From the NCBI GenBank assembly GCA_014801235.1, contig JAAVEM010000018.1, positions 6,311-45,979 on the forward strand: a DNA stretch of 39,669 nucleotides, in the 5' to 3' direction. The notes beneath the pieces were generated by a model, which was not told the DNA's origin, made no database searches, and worked only from the letters and a program-made list of their open reading frames with translations. The DNA comes from Bacteroides sp. GTDB lineage: Bacteria; Bacteroidota; Bacteroidia; Bacteroidales; Muribaculaceae. Position numbers and translations under genes: made by a program. Position 1 is the first letter of the stretch. The number at the start of each line of letters is the position of its first letter. Shown here in pieces: positions 10,301 through 16,061 of this stretch.

Positions 10301-10475
10301 TCACTGTACCATTATTGGTATTCTGTTCCCTCACCGAAACACCCACCATCGGCTCTCCCGTGGCATCGGTAATTACACCCTTGACAATCTCCTGAGCATC
10401 CGCGCTTGAAGTCGCCAGCGCCAGGAACGACAATAAAATCACAATGGATTTTAAATGTTTTTTGAATTTTTCCAT
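7380..10475 (-). CDS. SusC/RagA-family TonB-dependent outer membrane transporter
   Basis: Outer-membrane beta-barrel of 1031 aa that imports oligosaccharides using TonB energy. A signal peptide (1-28, SADAQE) is followed by a carboxypeptidase-regulatory-like domain at 30-100 (VKGVITDATGEPMVGVSV), then LDEVVVVGYG near 105-114, which combines the TonB-box region and the start of the plug. The plug includes VLIDGVEG, SVSVLKDAAACAIYGARAASGVI. The barrel ends with an aromatic/hydrophobic beta strand (TWTVGLNITI), as expected for outer-membrane insertion. There is no extra N-terminal STN domain, so it is not an anti-sigma-controlled SusC. That fits control by the adjacent DUF6377-type regulator. 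Confidence 0.97.
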   Translation of the reverse strand: MEKFKKHLKSIVILLSFLALATSSADAQEIVKGVITDATGEPMVGVSVREQNTNNGTVTDIDGNFSLKVMPNSVILFTYVGYKPLELPASKAGGNIVMEENSEQLDEVVVVGYGTQRKVNLSGAVSAIDGEKISAKPATDVLSALQGEVPGLMVLRSSGEPGAETSGMRVRGFSSANATSTLVLIDGVEGDMTLLNPNDIASVSVLKDAAACAIYGARAASGVILVTTKNGSEGKIKVSYNGFFGVNKPGIMPERVTAWEEQEMINESRRQANGNPEWNPEQSSWVGNPNFNYRPNHGNGRWDLFESTNWIEEGTRKYTTQQSHNVSLTGGKKELNYLFSAGYYTKDGILKYGPDGNDRYNLRMKLNSELNKHIDFNVMASYEGKFMKQNPNGSKWLLSRLYRVRGRQPIYQPEEDINENPYNGDLQQNAIDMMKNGGVKKTQYESYIGKLSLNIHDYFIDGLALRLNVSRRAGYYSESTSRRTLQWYDRLGTTIRFQQNNPNSLERKKNHDYHDNIEALLSYSGRFKKHSVDALAGASYERYRKDEMDATVQNLNSNDFFSFNYYDNSVPTNTSLSDNIETWAMMSYFGRINYNFAERYLFEANVRYDGSSRLAKSRRWKAFPSFSAAWRVSQEEWFKLPFVYNMKLRASWGQLGNGAVLGLYDYIPVISRGINMGEASYYQSAMASVDKTWEVITSTNIGVDLGLFDSKLNISGDYYWKKNDNMLADVTLPHLVGISVPKSNVGTLKTWGWEFEVAYRDRIGQVDYSIGFNISDSDNKVTKYDGKNSISAGSISILEGYPLNTIWGYRTDGLWQSRQEYEDYKAAHPGYQSFNDAKVSGGDVKYLAQGDGNHTVGAGGGTPEDPGDLVCLGNSNGRYSYGINLSLNWKGFDLSVLFQGVGKRSVLIEAGQIAPLGATADMPWTIHRDYWTEDNPDAYWPRLYSANTFNYNPSDRWVQDASYIRLKNLTIGYTLPLKRFKIEQCRVYVNGTDLWEHTNMLKVFDPETGNKPTANYYPFFRTWTVGLNITI

Positions 10476-10515
10476 TACTGTGTTTTTGGGTATGATTATG
10501 TGAATAATGATGTCA

Positions 10516-10523
10516 CAAAATTA
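10516..10523 (-). promoter_or_regulatory. Candidate -7 element for susC operon
   Basis: TAATTTTG on the minus strand fits TAnnTTTG and would start transcription about 40-45 bases before the susC ATG. No TTG is seen 19-21 bases upstream, as expected for a promoter that depends on an activator. Confidence 0.4.
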
Positions 10524-10533
10524 ATGAGTCATT

Positions 10534-10562
10534 ATTTCATTTCCCACTCATAGTAATGAAAT
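10534..10562. promoter_or_regulatory. Inverted repeat upstream of susC, possible activator site
   Basis: ATTTCATT and AATGAAAT form perfect 8-base arms around a 13-base spacer, overlapping the place where the missing -33 box of the susC promoter would be. That is a natural binding position for the HTH regulator encoded just upstream. Function is inferred from position only. Confidence 0.35.
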
Positions 10563-10669
10563 ATGGTAAACCCATCGTTTAGATATTACCCTAAAATTAA
10601 ACGCATTACACCCATTAAATCTTTCATTTTGGTAAATAGGCAGCTCCATTGCAGGAAGCCGCCAATCGG

Positions 10670-12418
10670 TCAGAACGACAATTTTCCGAGCGTCTGCACC
10701 GCCTCAGCAAACTTATCATTCGGTATGTCCGACTTATTCCTTGTGCGCTGACGGGTATTATAGACCGTTTGAACAGAGCAATGCAAAAATTTTGAAATCT
10801 TTATACTGTCATTTATTCCGAGACGAACCAAGGCATAGATGCGCAATTCCGTATTAAGCAGCTCCCCCTTCTTCAATTTTATCCGTTGATCAGGACGCAG
10901 CAATTCATTAAAGTCATCCACAAACCCCGGGTAAACCTTAAGAAATATCTTGTCAAAATTACTGTAGAGCTCCTTCAATTCGCCATGAGACAACTCAGGA
11001 GTTTTGGTCAACTCCCTGACCTCGTCAAATCTTTTGGCGACAATCATCCTGTATATGCTCTTCCTGAAATCGTCAAGCTTGCTTATATAATCTGAACATA
11101 TCCCGAAGATGTCAGCTATGTATTTTTCCTTGGCGTTATTAGTCTGCGACAACGATTCAGCGTCCTGCTTCACCCCGTCATACAATTTCGAGAGCTTGCT
11201 ATTGGCTTCCTCAAGCTGGCCGCGCGTCTCGTCAAGCTCTTCCACATGACGCTTCAATTGCTCGTTTGCATAATTGAGCCGCGCCCTCGAGCGCCTCAAT
11301 TTTTTCATCTGGATTACAATGAAGACCACCGCCCCTACAAGAATCAGCAATATCACCGTCACGCTCCACAACGCAAGGTTTATCTTATCCGACTGAGCCT
11401 TGATCCTGTCATTATACGCTTGCGATATCTGCGATTGCAAATTTGCAAGCTTACCGACCCTCACTCGGCTCTTATAGTCATTGGCGCACTGTATACAATA
11501 ATTAATATAAGCATTCGCCCGCTCAAGATTTCCGTTGAGATAAAGCAGATAGGCTATTTCCTGCAAAGAAGCAATCTCCTTGTTGCTTGAACGTATATCG
11601 GAAATTGCCGACAATATCAAGTACTTAAGCTTATTCTCATCATCACCCATTCGCTCATAAAGGCGGCTCAATATCCACGAGTTAGTGGCAAAGCGAGAAT
11701 TATCGATGTCGCCACCGTCAACAATCGCCTTAATCGGCTTGATCGCTGCCGCAGCTGAATCAACGTCATTAAGGCTGCGCCACCCATAAAACCACGGGTA
11801 TGACGAATCGCTCTCCGGAATGCGCGATGTAAGCTCCTTAAGAACCTCTCGCGTCTTATCCGTATAAGGAAGATTAGTGTTCACTGTGCCGATATATGCA
11901 TCGCGGTGAGTATGCATGAACAATAGATTCTGATAATACGGTATCAGCAACACCTCCGACAGCCCGTCAACATCGACAGCATCCACGCTCTTCTGAGCGT
12001 CATCGAGAAGCCCAGTGGCGGCATACAGATAAGTGCGATGTATATTCATTTCATCAAGCCATTCTGCGCGATGAAGCTTGGAGGCTATCTCGCTACATAT
12101 ATTAGTATAATAAATAGCCGAATCCGAGTCAAAACTGCGATATTCATCATAGAGGTCATGGCTGAACCAATACCGTTGCTCAACGTCACGAGTATTATTC
12201 AACGAATTGATAAGATTTGAAATACGGACCTTTTTCCCCGACACAAAATCCTGATTGACAGCTAATGTGCGATCAAGAGAATCAAGCAGCCAATCAAGTT
12301 CGGGAGTAATATTCAATTGCTCTCGGTCTCCAGCCACGATATCGGCAGGAGCGCAGGCAAAAATCACAATCGCCCACAAAAACTGCATTCGCGCCAACCG
12401 GCACACCCTTTTATACAT
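10670..12418 (-). CDS. Membrane-spanning PUL regulator, DUF6377/SusR-like with C-terminal HTH
   Basis: Likely inner-membrane sensor-regulator of 582 aa that detects imported glycan in the periplasm and activates susC. A signal/anchor segment (about 1-28) leads into a periplasmic helical-repeat domain of TPR type (about 50-345; LYERMGDDENKLKYL, YLLYLNGNLERANAYI). One transmembrane helix at about 349-369 (LALWSVTVILLILVGAVVFI) follows, then a coiled coil at about 372-427, and a cytoplasmic C-terminal helical domain with an HTH near 522-562 (LRIYALVRLGINDSIKISKF). I chose the third ATG because a TATATTTG -7 element at 12461-12468 puts the first ATG (12457) at the transcription start. The protein is encoded on the same strand as, and just before, susC. 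Confidence 0.85.
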   Translation of the reverse strand: MYKRVCRLARMQFLWAIVIFACAPADIVAGDREQLNITPELDWLLDSLDRTLAVNQDFVSGKKVRISNLINSLNNTRDVEQRYWFSHDLYDEYRSFDSDSAIYYTNICSEIASKLHRAEWLDEMNIHRTYLYAATGLLDDAQKSVDAVDVDGLSEVLLIPYYQNLLFMHTHRDAYIGTVNTNLPYTDKTREVLKELTSRIPESDSSYPWFYGWRSLNDVDSAAAAIKPIKAIVDGGDIDNSRFATNSWILSRLYERMGDDENKLKYLILSAISDIRSSNKEIASLQEIAYLLYLNGNLERANAYINYCIQCANDYKSRVRVGKLANLQSQISQAYNDRIKAQSDKINLALWSVTVILLILVGAVVFIVIQMKKLRRSRARLNYANEQLKRHVEELDETRGQLEEANSKLSKLYDGVKQDAESLSQTNNAKEKYIADIFGICSDYISKLDDFRKSIYRMIVAKRFDEVRELTKTPELSHGELKELYSNFDKIFLKVYPGFVDDFNELLRPDQRIKLKKGELLNTELRIYALVRLGINDSIKISKFLHCSVQTVYNTRQRTRNKSDIPNDKFAEAVQTLGKLSF

Positions 12419-12460
12419 AGCATTAAGTCTCCGCATCAGATTTAAGAATAAACTCAATCA

Positions 12461-12468
12461 CAAATATA
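12461..12468 (-). promoter_or_regulatory. -7 element of the regulator gene
   Basis: TATATTTG on the minus strand is a perfect match to TAnnTTTG. It predicts a leader of about 36 bases to the chosen ATG at 12418. No good -33 TTG is seen; the -33 position is instead taken by an inverted repeat. Confidence 0.55.
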
Positions 12469-12480
12469 GCTATTTTAAAC

Positions 12481-12548
12481 TCTAATATGAAAATATTAGA
12501 TCAAAAACTCGCAAAACCCACTTTGCGACAAAAGTTCCCGCCAGGAAC
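12481..12548. promoter_or_regulatory. Cluster of three inverted repeats between divergent promoters
   Basis: Three separate perfect inverted repeats lie back to back: TCTAATAT-GAAA-ATATTAGA (12481-12500), TCGCAAA with TTTGCGA around six bases (12509-12528), and GTTCC with GGAAC around five bases (12534-12548). The first covers the -33 position of the regulator gene; the third lies just upstream of the -33 box of the divergent hydrolase gene. Operator function is inferred from placement. Confidence 0.45.
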
Positions 12549-12558
12549 AACCATTGAA

Positions 12559-12589
12559 TTGACAGAATCCCGTTTTATGACTATCTTTG
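12559..12589 (+). promoter_or_regulatory. Promoter of the DUF3089 hydrolase gene
   Basis: TTG (12559-12561), 20 bases, then TATCTTTG (12582-12589) fits the Bacteroidetes housekeeping promoter. The predicted start is near 12594, which argues that the ATG at 12594 is not used and the ATG at 12615 is. Confidence 0.65.
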
Positions 12590-12614
12590 TGCCATGACTG
12601 ACATTGAAAGCATC

Positions 12615-13649
12615 ATGAAAAAACAAATCTCCCTACTGAACATATCATTCCTAAAGCCCCATTATGCCACTAAAGCATGGCGCATCCTGTTTTTACTCCT
12701 TTCGGTGACTTGCTGCCGATGCGGCGAAAAATTCACCGATACCCCTGAAAAAGAAAATGTTTTCGTCCCTGAGCAACCCCAATATGACGAACATGGCTAC
12801 ATGTGGACCATCATCCGCAACGACCCCGACGGAAACGGCGCCGATATCTTCTATGTTCCTTCAACATGGGAATATGACTGGCACACAGCCGACGGACGCA
12901 TATGCCATCATGCCGATCCGTCGCTCCACGATCACCGGGTCCACATGAGCATCGAAATAGACAGCATTGCCCAATACATGGCAGAGGGAAACAACTTCTA
13001 CTCACCCTATTATCGCCACATCACTCTAAACTCATGGGCGACACTCAACGAAGACACCATCAACAGGCGTTACCATGACGTGGCATTCGTCGATGTCAAA
13101 AATGCATTCAATTATTTCATCGAAAACCTCAACTGCGGCAGGCCATTCATCCTTGCCGGCTTCAGCCAAGGAGGAAAATCAGTAGTGGAACTGTTAAAGA
13201 CAATCGACCCCCACACCCGGGAAAGACTCGTCGCCGCCTATGTCATGGGCTATAAAGTGACACCGAAGGACATAGCCGCCCACCCCTACATCAAAGCGGC
13301 GAAAGACTCCGTCGACACCGGAGTTGTGATATGCTACAACTCCGTCTCCGATGTCAAATACACGAAGCCGGTCGTAAGCGAGCCCAACACAATGTGCATC
13401 AACCCCGTCAACTGGCACACCGACAGCACCCCCGCCATATTGAACGACACCATTACCGTTACCATCGCTCCAAATGCGAAAGTATTGGTTGTAAAAGGAT
13501 TCGACGGAAGCTATCTGCCCAACATCCTTGACATTCTAAACATAGGCGACTACCATGGAGCCGAGCCATGGCTCTACAGCGAGTGCCTTCGCAAAAACAT
13601 CAGGCAGCGCGTCATGGCATATCGAACCAACACAACTCCGGATCAATAG
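12615..13649 (+). CDS. DUF3089-type alpha/beta hydrolase, exported
   Basis: Predicted exported esterase/lipase-like hydrolase of 344 aa. The N-terminus has positive residues and a hydrophobic stretch (WRILFLLLSVTCC, 22-34) ending in a cysteine cluster, though the lipobox is not canonical. The nucleophile elbow is AGFSQGG with Ser184. The family trait of a YDEHGYMW/DIFYVPSTWEYDW N-terminal strand is present, and DYHGAEPWLYSE near the C-terminus offers the catalytic His. The substrate is unknown. It is divergent from the PUL regulator and shares its control region, so it could be PUL-linked, for example deacylating the glycan, but may also be independent. Start chosen from the promoter position. 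Confidence 0.75.
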   Translation: MKKQISLLNISFLKPHYATKAWRILFLLLSVTCCRCGEKFTDTPEKENVFVPEQPQYDEHGYMWTIIRNDPDGNGADIFYVPSTWEYDWHTADGRICHHADPSLHDHRVHMSIEIDSIAQYMAEGNNFYSPYYRHITLNSWATLNEDTINRRYHDVAFVDVKNAFNYFIENLNCGRPFILAGFSQGGKSVVELLKTIDPHTRERLVAAYVMGYKVTPKDIAAHPYIKAAKDSVDTGVVICYNSVSDVKYTKPVVSEPNTMCINPVNWHTDSTPAILNDTITVTIAPNAKVLVVKGFDGSYLPNILDILNIGDYHGAEPWLYSECLRKNIRQRVMAYRTNTTPDQ

Positions 13650-13661
13650 ATTTTCCCCGTT

Positions 13662-13691
13662 GGCAAAAACGAGAACCCGCCCATTTTTGCC
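13662..13691 (+). terminator. Weak hairpin after the DUF3089 gene
   Basis: GGCAAAAA and TTTTTGCC form 8-base arms around a 14-base loop. An outer pair GTTGGC/GCCAAC (13659-13664, 13697-13702) partly overlaps it. It could end the hydrolase mRNA; the stem is AT-rich, so this is tentative. Confidence 0.35.
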
Positions 13692-13705
13692 TGATCGCCA
13701 ACCCT

Positions 13706-13848
13706 ACCCCCAAAAAACAACGTCAGAGACGTTGAACCACACCCCAGCCTCCGTGCCCCGAATCATCTCAGGCGACATCGCACGCGATGTCCCTACTACT
13801 ACCATCAGAATAAAAACGTACGGACATGGCGTGCCATGTCAACAAACA
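13706..13848. repeat. Hairpin-array repeat, copy 1
   Basis: Begins with a CCCCCAAAAAACA-type lead and holds three short hairpins: CAACGTC-AGA-GACGTTG (13718-13734), GACATCGC-AC-GCGATGTC (13774-13791) and GACATGGC-GT-GCCATGTC (13823-13840). From CCAGCCTCC onward it aligns with copy 2 (15948-16058) with small indels, including the AATAAAAACGTACG linker between the last two hairpins. The indels change reading frame between copies, so the conserved unit is DNA or RNA structure and not protein. It abuts the broken end of the phage tape-measure gene. Confidence 0.8.
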
Positions 13849-14267
13849 CATCCCAACCCCCTTAGCGCGTCCGGATATTTACCCAATTCCGGGCTAAGCT
13901 GTGAGAGAAGCAACTTGTAACCCTCCACCGCAACACTGGCATCCGTGCCGAACGCCTTTGCGCTCTGCCGGGCAAATGTCTCAATCTGTTTCAGCCCGTC
14001 ACCGGTAACACCGGCAACCGCGCTGAGATCGTGCATCTGGCTGTCCAGTGTAACGCCAGCATTACTGAGCTGATTAAAGCCCTCGGCAATATTCTTACCG
14101 ACAGATGAAATATAATCAAAAGATGCTAATACAGAGGCAAACCTTTGTACTTTATCGTGACTTCGCTCTATTTCGCCTGTAAAATTTCCCGTTGCATCAG
14201 TCATACCGGTAATTTTCTCCTTGAAATTACCGCCAATTTTGAAAATATAGTCAAAAACGCTTGCCAT
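13839..14267 (-). pseudogene. Phage tail tape-measure protein, N-terminal fragment
   Basis: N-terminal 142 aa of a TP901-type tape-measure protein, normally several hundred to over a thousand residues and setting phage tail length. Typical features are MASVFDYIFKIGGNF, QRFASVLASFDYISSVG, GVTLDSQMHDLSAVAGVTG and FARQSAKAFGTDASVAVEGYK. Homologous-looking sequence stops after KYPDALR (about 13860); the last few codons (GLGCVC) come from the hairpin-array repeat. The gene is therefore cut exactly at the repeat boundary and cannot make a working tail protein. Confidence 0.85.
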
Positions 14268-14318
14268 ATTCGGGATTTTTATTTATATTTACACAATGCT
14301 ACCAAAGTAATAATCGAC

Positions 14319-14471
14319 ATGACTGCAATACTTCATTTTTTATTCGTCGTTATAGTAAAAATATTTTCATTTTTTATGCTTATAGGACTGTTGTATTTTA
14401 TAGGCTTGATTATTTATATGTGTGGACAGATTGCAAGAGGTAAAGGTAGCGGTTGGTTACCCTGGCTCTAA
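14319..14471 (+). CDS. Possible small hydrophobic membrane protein (50 aa)
   Basis: A 50-codon ORF on the strand opposite the phage genes, in the gap between the tape-measure start and the chaperone region where no minus-strand frame is open. The peptide is one long hydrophobic stretch (AILHFLFVVIVKIF... to LIIYMCG) with a short basic tail. A TATATTTA sequence about 30 bases upstream is one base from the -7 consensus. It could be a small membrane or superinfection-type phage protein, or chance in AT-rich DNA. Confidence 0.3.
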   Translation: MTAILHFLFVVIVKIFSFFMLIGLLYFIGLIIYMCGQIARGKGSGWLPWL

Positions 14472-14486
14472 CGCTTATCCTCACCA

Positions 14487-14718
14487 TCATCGGCTTGCCG
14501 CTCCGCTATCGGAGAATAGTGACGCGATAAGCTCCGCCCGATTTCGGTTTCTCCATCGCTCCAGCCATATAGCTTCGCAATAGAGCTGTGCCCATTCCTC
14601 CTCAGTCTTAATCTTATCAACATCGACGTGCAAATTGGCGCGGATCAGGGCGCACCCCCTTGGCGAAGCCGTCCTCTTCGTTATACCCAGCCAGTGTGTG
14701 CGCCTCTACAAGTTTTTT
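14487..14718 (-). pseudogene. Tail assembly chaperone extension (gpT-like), reached by -1 frameshift, decayed
   Basis: Downstream of the slippery heptamer the -1 frame stays open for 31 codons with sensible composition (LVEAHTLAGYNEEDGFAKG, VRPDPRQFARRC) until a stop at 14617-14619. From about 14630 the coding signal moves to the zero frame and continues as VDVDKIKTEEEWAQLYCEA, IWLERWRNRNRAELIASL and on to a stop at 14487-14489. No start codon opens this second part. It reads as the second half of a frameshift-made tail chaperone that has gained a one-base insertion (or two-base loss). Assignment to the gpG/gpGT type is inference from position before the tape-measure gene and the slippery site. 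Confidence 0.6.
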
Positions 14719-15044
14719 ATTAGACCCTGAAAGCCGTTGAGCACTTCACCCAACTTCTTTTGAACCGCCATGAAGAGCAGCGCGTCGGTGCGCAATTCCT
14801 GACTGCCGCCCAGCCAGCAGTTGTTGAACATCACTTTACCGGCTTCCACTTCATCACTCTTTGCAACCTTGGTTACAGCTTTCAGAGTTTCCAGAGTGGG
14901 GCGTTTGAAATAGCCGATATGCACCTCGGCGCCGTCCTGAATTTCAACCGCGAAACTCTTACGGTGCTGAGCCTTGAAAGCGTCGATCTGTGCTTCGGTC
15001 AAATTGCCGTTAAATACTTTAGGGGTGTTCTTTACCTTTTCCAT
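14706..15044 (-). CDS. Phage tail assembly chaperone-like protein (gpG position)
   Basis: Small 112-aa protein (MEKVKNTPKVFNGNLTEAQI start) encoded just upstream of the tape-measure fragment, the standard place for tail assembly chaperones that guide tape-measure folding. It is intact. Its last codons read ATA AAA AAC TTG TAG, containing the in-frame slippery heptamer A AAA AAC at 14712-14718, the classical bacterial/phage -1 signal. No metal or enzyme motif is visible. As a prophage remnant gene it may still be translated, but it has no complete tail module to serve. Confidence 0.65.
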   Translation of the reverse strand: MEKVKNTPKVFNGNLTEAQIDAFKAQHRKSFAVEIQDGAEVHIGYFKRPTLETLKAVTKVAKSDEVEAGKVMFNNCWLGGSQELRTDALLFMAVQKKLGEVLNGFQGLIKNL

Positions 15045-15138
15045 GCTTTTTAATCGGGGATTAAATGGTTTTTAAATCGATTTTAATCGCTCTGCCTTAA
15101 GCAGAGATTTACTGTTTAAGTTTGATTATTAGTGACCG

Positions 15139-15158
15139 TTAAGGGGGTCAGCCCTTAA
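15139..15158. promoter_or_regulatory. Inverted repeat upstream of the divergent remnant genes
   Basis: TTAAGGG and CCCTTAA around a six-base spacer, 8 bases before the -33 box of the 15167-15196 promoter. A second stem, CTCTGC/GCAGAG (15090-15106), lies nearer the chaperone gene. Either could be an operator or terminator; there is no direct evidence. Confidence 0.3.
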
Positions 15159-15166
15159 GAGTCTTG

Positions 15167-15196
15167 TTGTGATTTGCTTACTTTTTACTACTTTTG
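15167..15196 (+). promoter_or_regulatory. Strong Bacteroidetes promoter in the accessory region
   Basis: TTG (15167-15169), exactly 19 bases, then TACTTTTG (15189-15196) matches the consensus fully. It predicts a transcript starting near 15202 that runs into the frame-broken ORF. Confidence 0.6.
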
Positions 15197-15224
15197 CACT
15201 ACTGACACAACAGTTCATTATCGT

Positions 15225-15631
15225 TATGACAATAAAGGCAATAAATACTTGATAGAATTATACGCAGAAAAACGTGGGGGATAATATTTATCGAGAAAAT
15301 AAAACGAAAATGATGTACGGAGAATCGAAAAAATTAGATAATATGAACGAAACTGCTTTTCTTAATAATAGATAAACCGCTGGATTTACCGATAATAGTC
15401 AATAATCTAAGAAATGCGATAAAAAAATATTATAATAAAACGGAATTAAGTGTTATAAAGGCGTTTGTTAAGAAAAATCGCACTAAGTTTGCACTTAGGA
15501 CTAAAGACGATTCGGCACAGATTTTAGCTGCTGAATTTATGACCGAGAATCAGATTAATGAAGACAGACTGGGTGTAAGTTATTTTGTTTTATATGAAAT
15601 CATTTTGAGAATGTTGATGTTAGGTAACTAA
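15225..15631 (+). pseudogene. AT-rich, frame-broken ORF of unknown function
   Basis: Three overlapping frames carry coding-like sequence that join by +1 steps. The first is YDNKGNKYLIELYAEKRGG, ending at a run of five G (15276-15280). The second is VGDNIYRENKTKMMYGESK and onward to MNETAFL, breaking at TTTTCTT (15357-15363). The third is LIIDKPLDLPIIVNNLRNA, followed by KKNRTKFALRTKDDSAQIL, to a stop at 15629. Corrected for two single-base insertions it gives about 135 aa, charged with a hydrophobic C-terminus (VLYEIILRML). I do not recognise the family. It is clearly more AT-rich than its neighbours, suggesting transfer. A full-consensus promoter precedes it. Confidence 0.45.
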
Positions 15632-15703
15632 ATTTATAAAATAGATATCTGAACGAAAATAACGATAGTATTTTTAATGTCAAATTGAACCCACACAAAA
15701 CCC

Positions 15704-16051
15704 GTGCATCGAAGATGCACTAATCCTCACCCCCCAAAAAACACCAAATGCCCATCCAAATCAAGCCTATAAAGGCTTGCCATAGGGGACGCCTTTCAGG
15801 CTTCGGTCTTATTCCTAAAGATTCTTCAACATCTCCGATGTTGTCAACCACGTGACATCCGTAACCCTATGCTGATGCGTGCATCAGCATAGGGTTTCAC
15901 ACATTATAGCTCTCCGAGCTATCCCAACTCGACAGCCACACCACGCCCCAGCCTCCATGCCACGAGCCATCTCAGGAGACATCGCACGCGATGTCACTAC
16001 TACCATCGGAGAGAAAAAGAATAAAAACGTACGGACATGGCGCGCCATGTC
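15704..16051. repeat. Hairpin-array repeat, copy 2 (eight stem-loops)
   Basis: Stem-loops in order: GTGCATC-GAA-GATGCAC (15704-15720), CAAGCCT-ATAA-AGGCTTG (15762-15779), GCCT-TTC-AGGC (15791-15801), CAACATC-TCC-GATGTTG (15827-15843), a long palindrome (15863-15896), ATAGCTC-TCC-GAGCTAT (15906-15922), GACATCGC-AC-GCGATGTC (15978-15995), and GACATGGC-GC-GCCATGTC (16034-16051). Four, counting the one in copy 1, share the plan of 7-base arms ending TC, a 3-base loop, then GA. The last two hairpins and the linker between them repeat copy 1. No protein is conserved across copies. It resembles REP-type palindromic elements but is more modular. Confidence 0.8.
15863..15896. repeat. 34-base palindrome inside hairpin array copy 2
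   Basis: Sixteen-base perfect arms (core CCCTATGCTGATGC and its complement) around a GT centre. It is the longest stem in the array and is absent from copy 1. Confidence 0.85.
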
Positions 16052-16061
16052 ACCAAACGCT

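Noticed and set aside
13555-13920. Plus-strand frame running from the DUF3089 gene through hairpin copy 1
   Set aside because: It overlaps a real gene and the repeat. The similar peptide ISGDIARDV in copy 2 soon changes frame, so the likeness comes from the DNA repeat and not from a protein.
13706-16051. CRISPR array or integron cassette array for the hairpin repeats
   Set aside because: Hairpins are unevenly spaced with differing arms; there are no constant direct repeats with unique spacers, no cas genes and no integrase.
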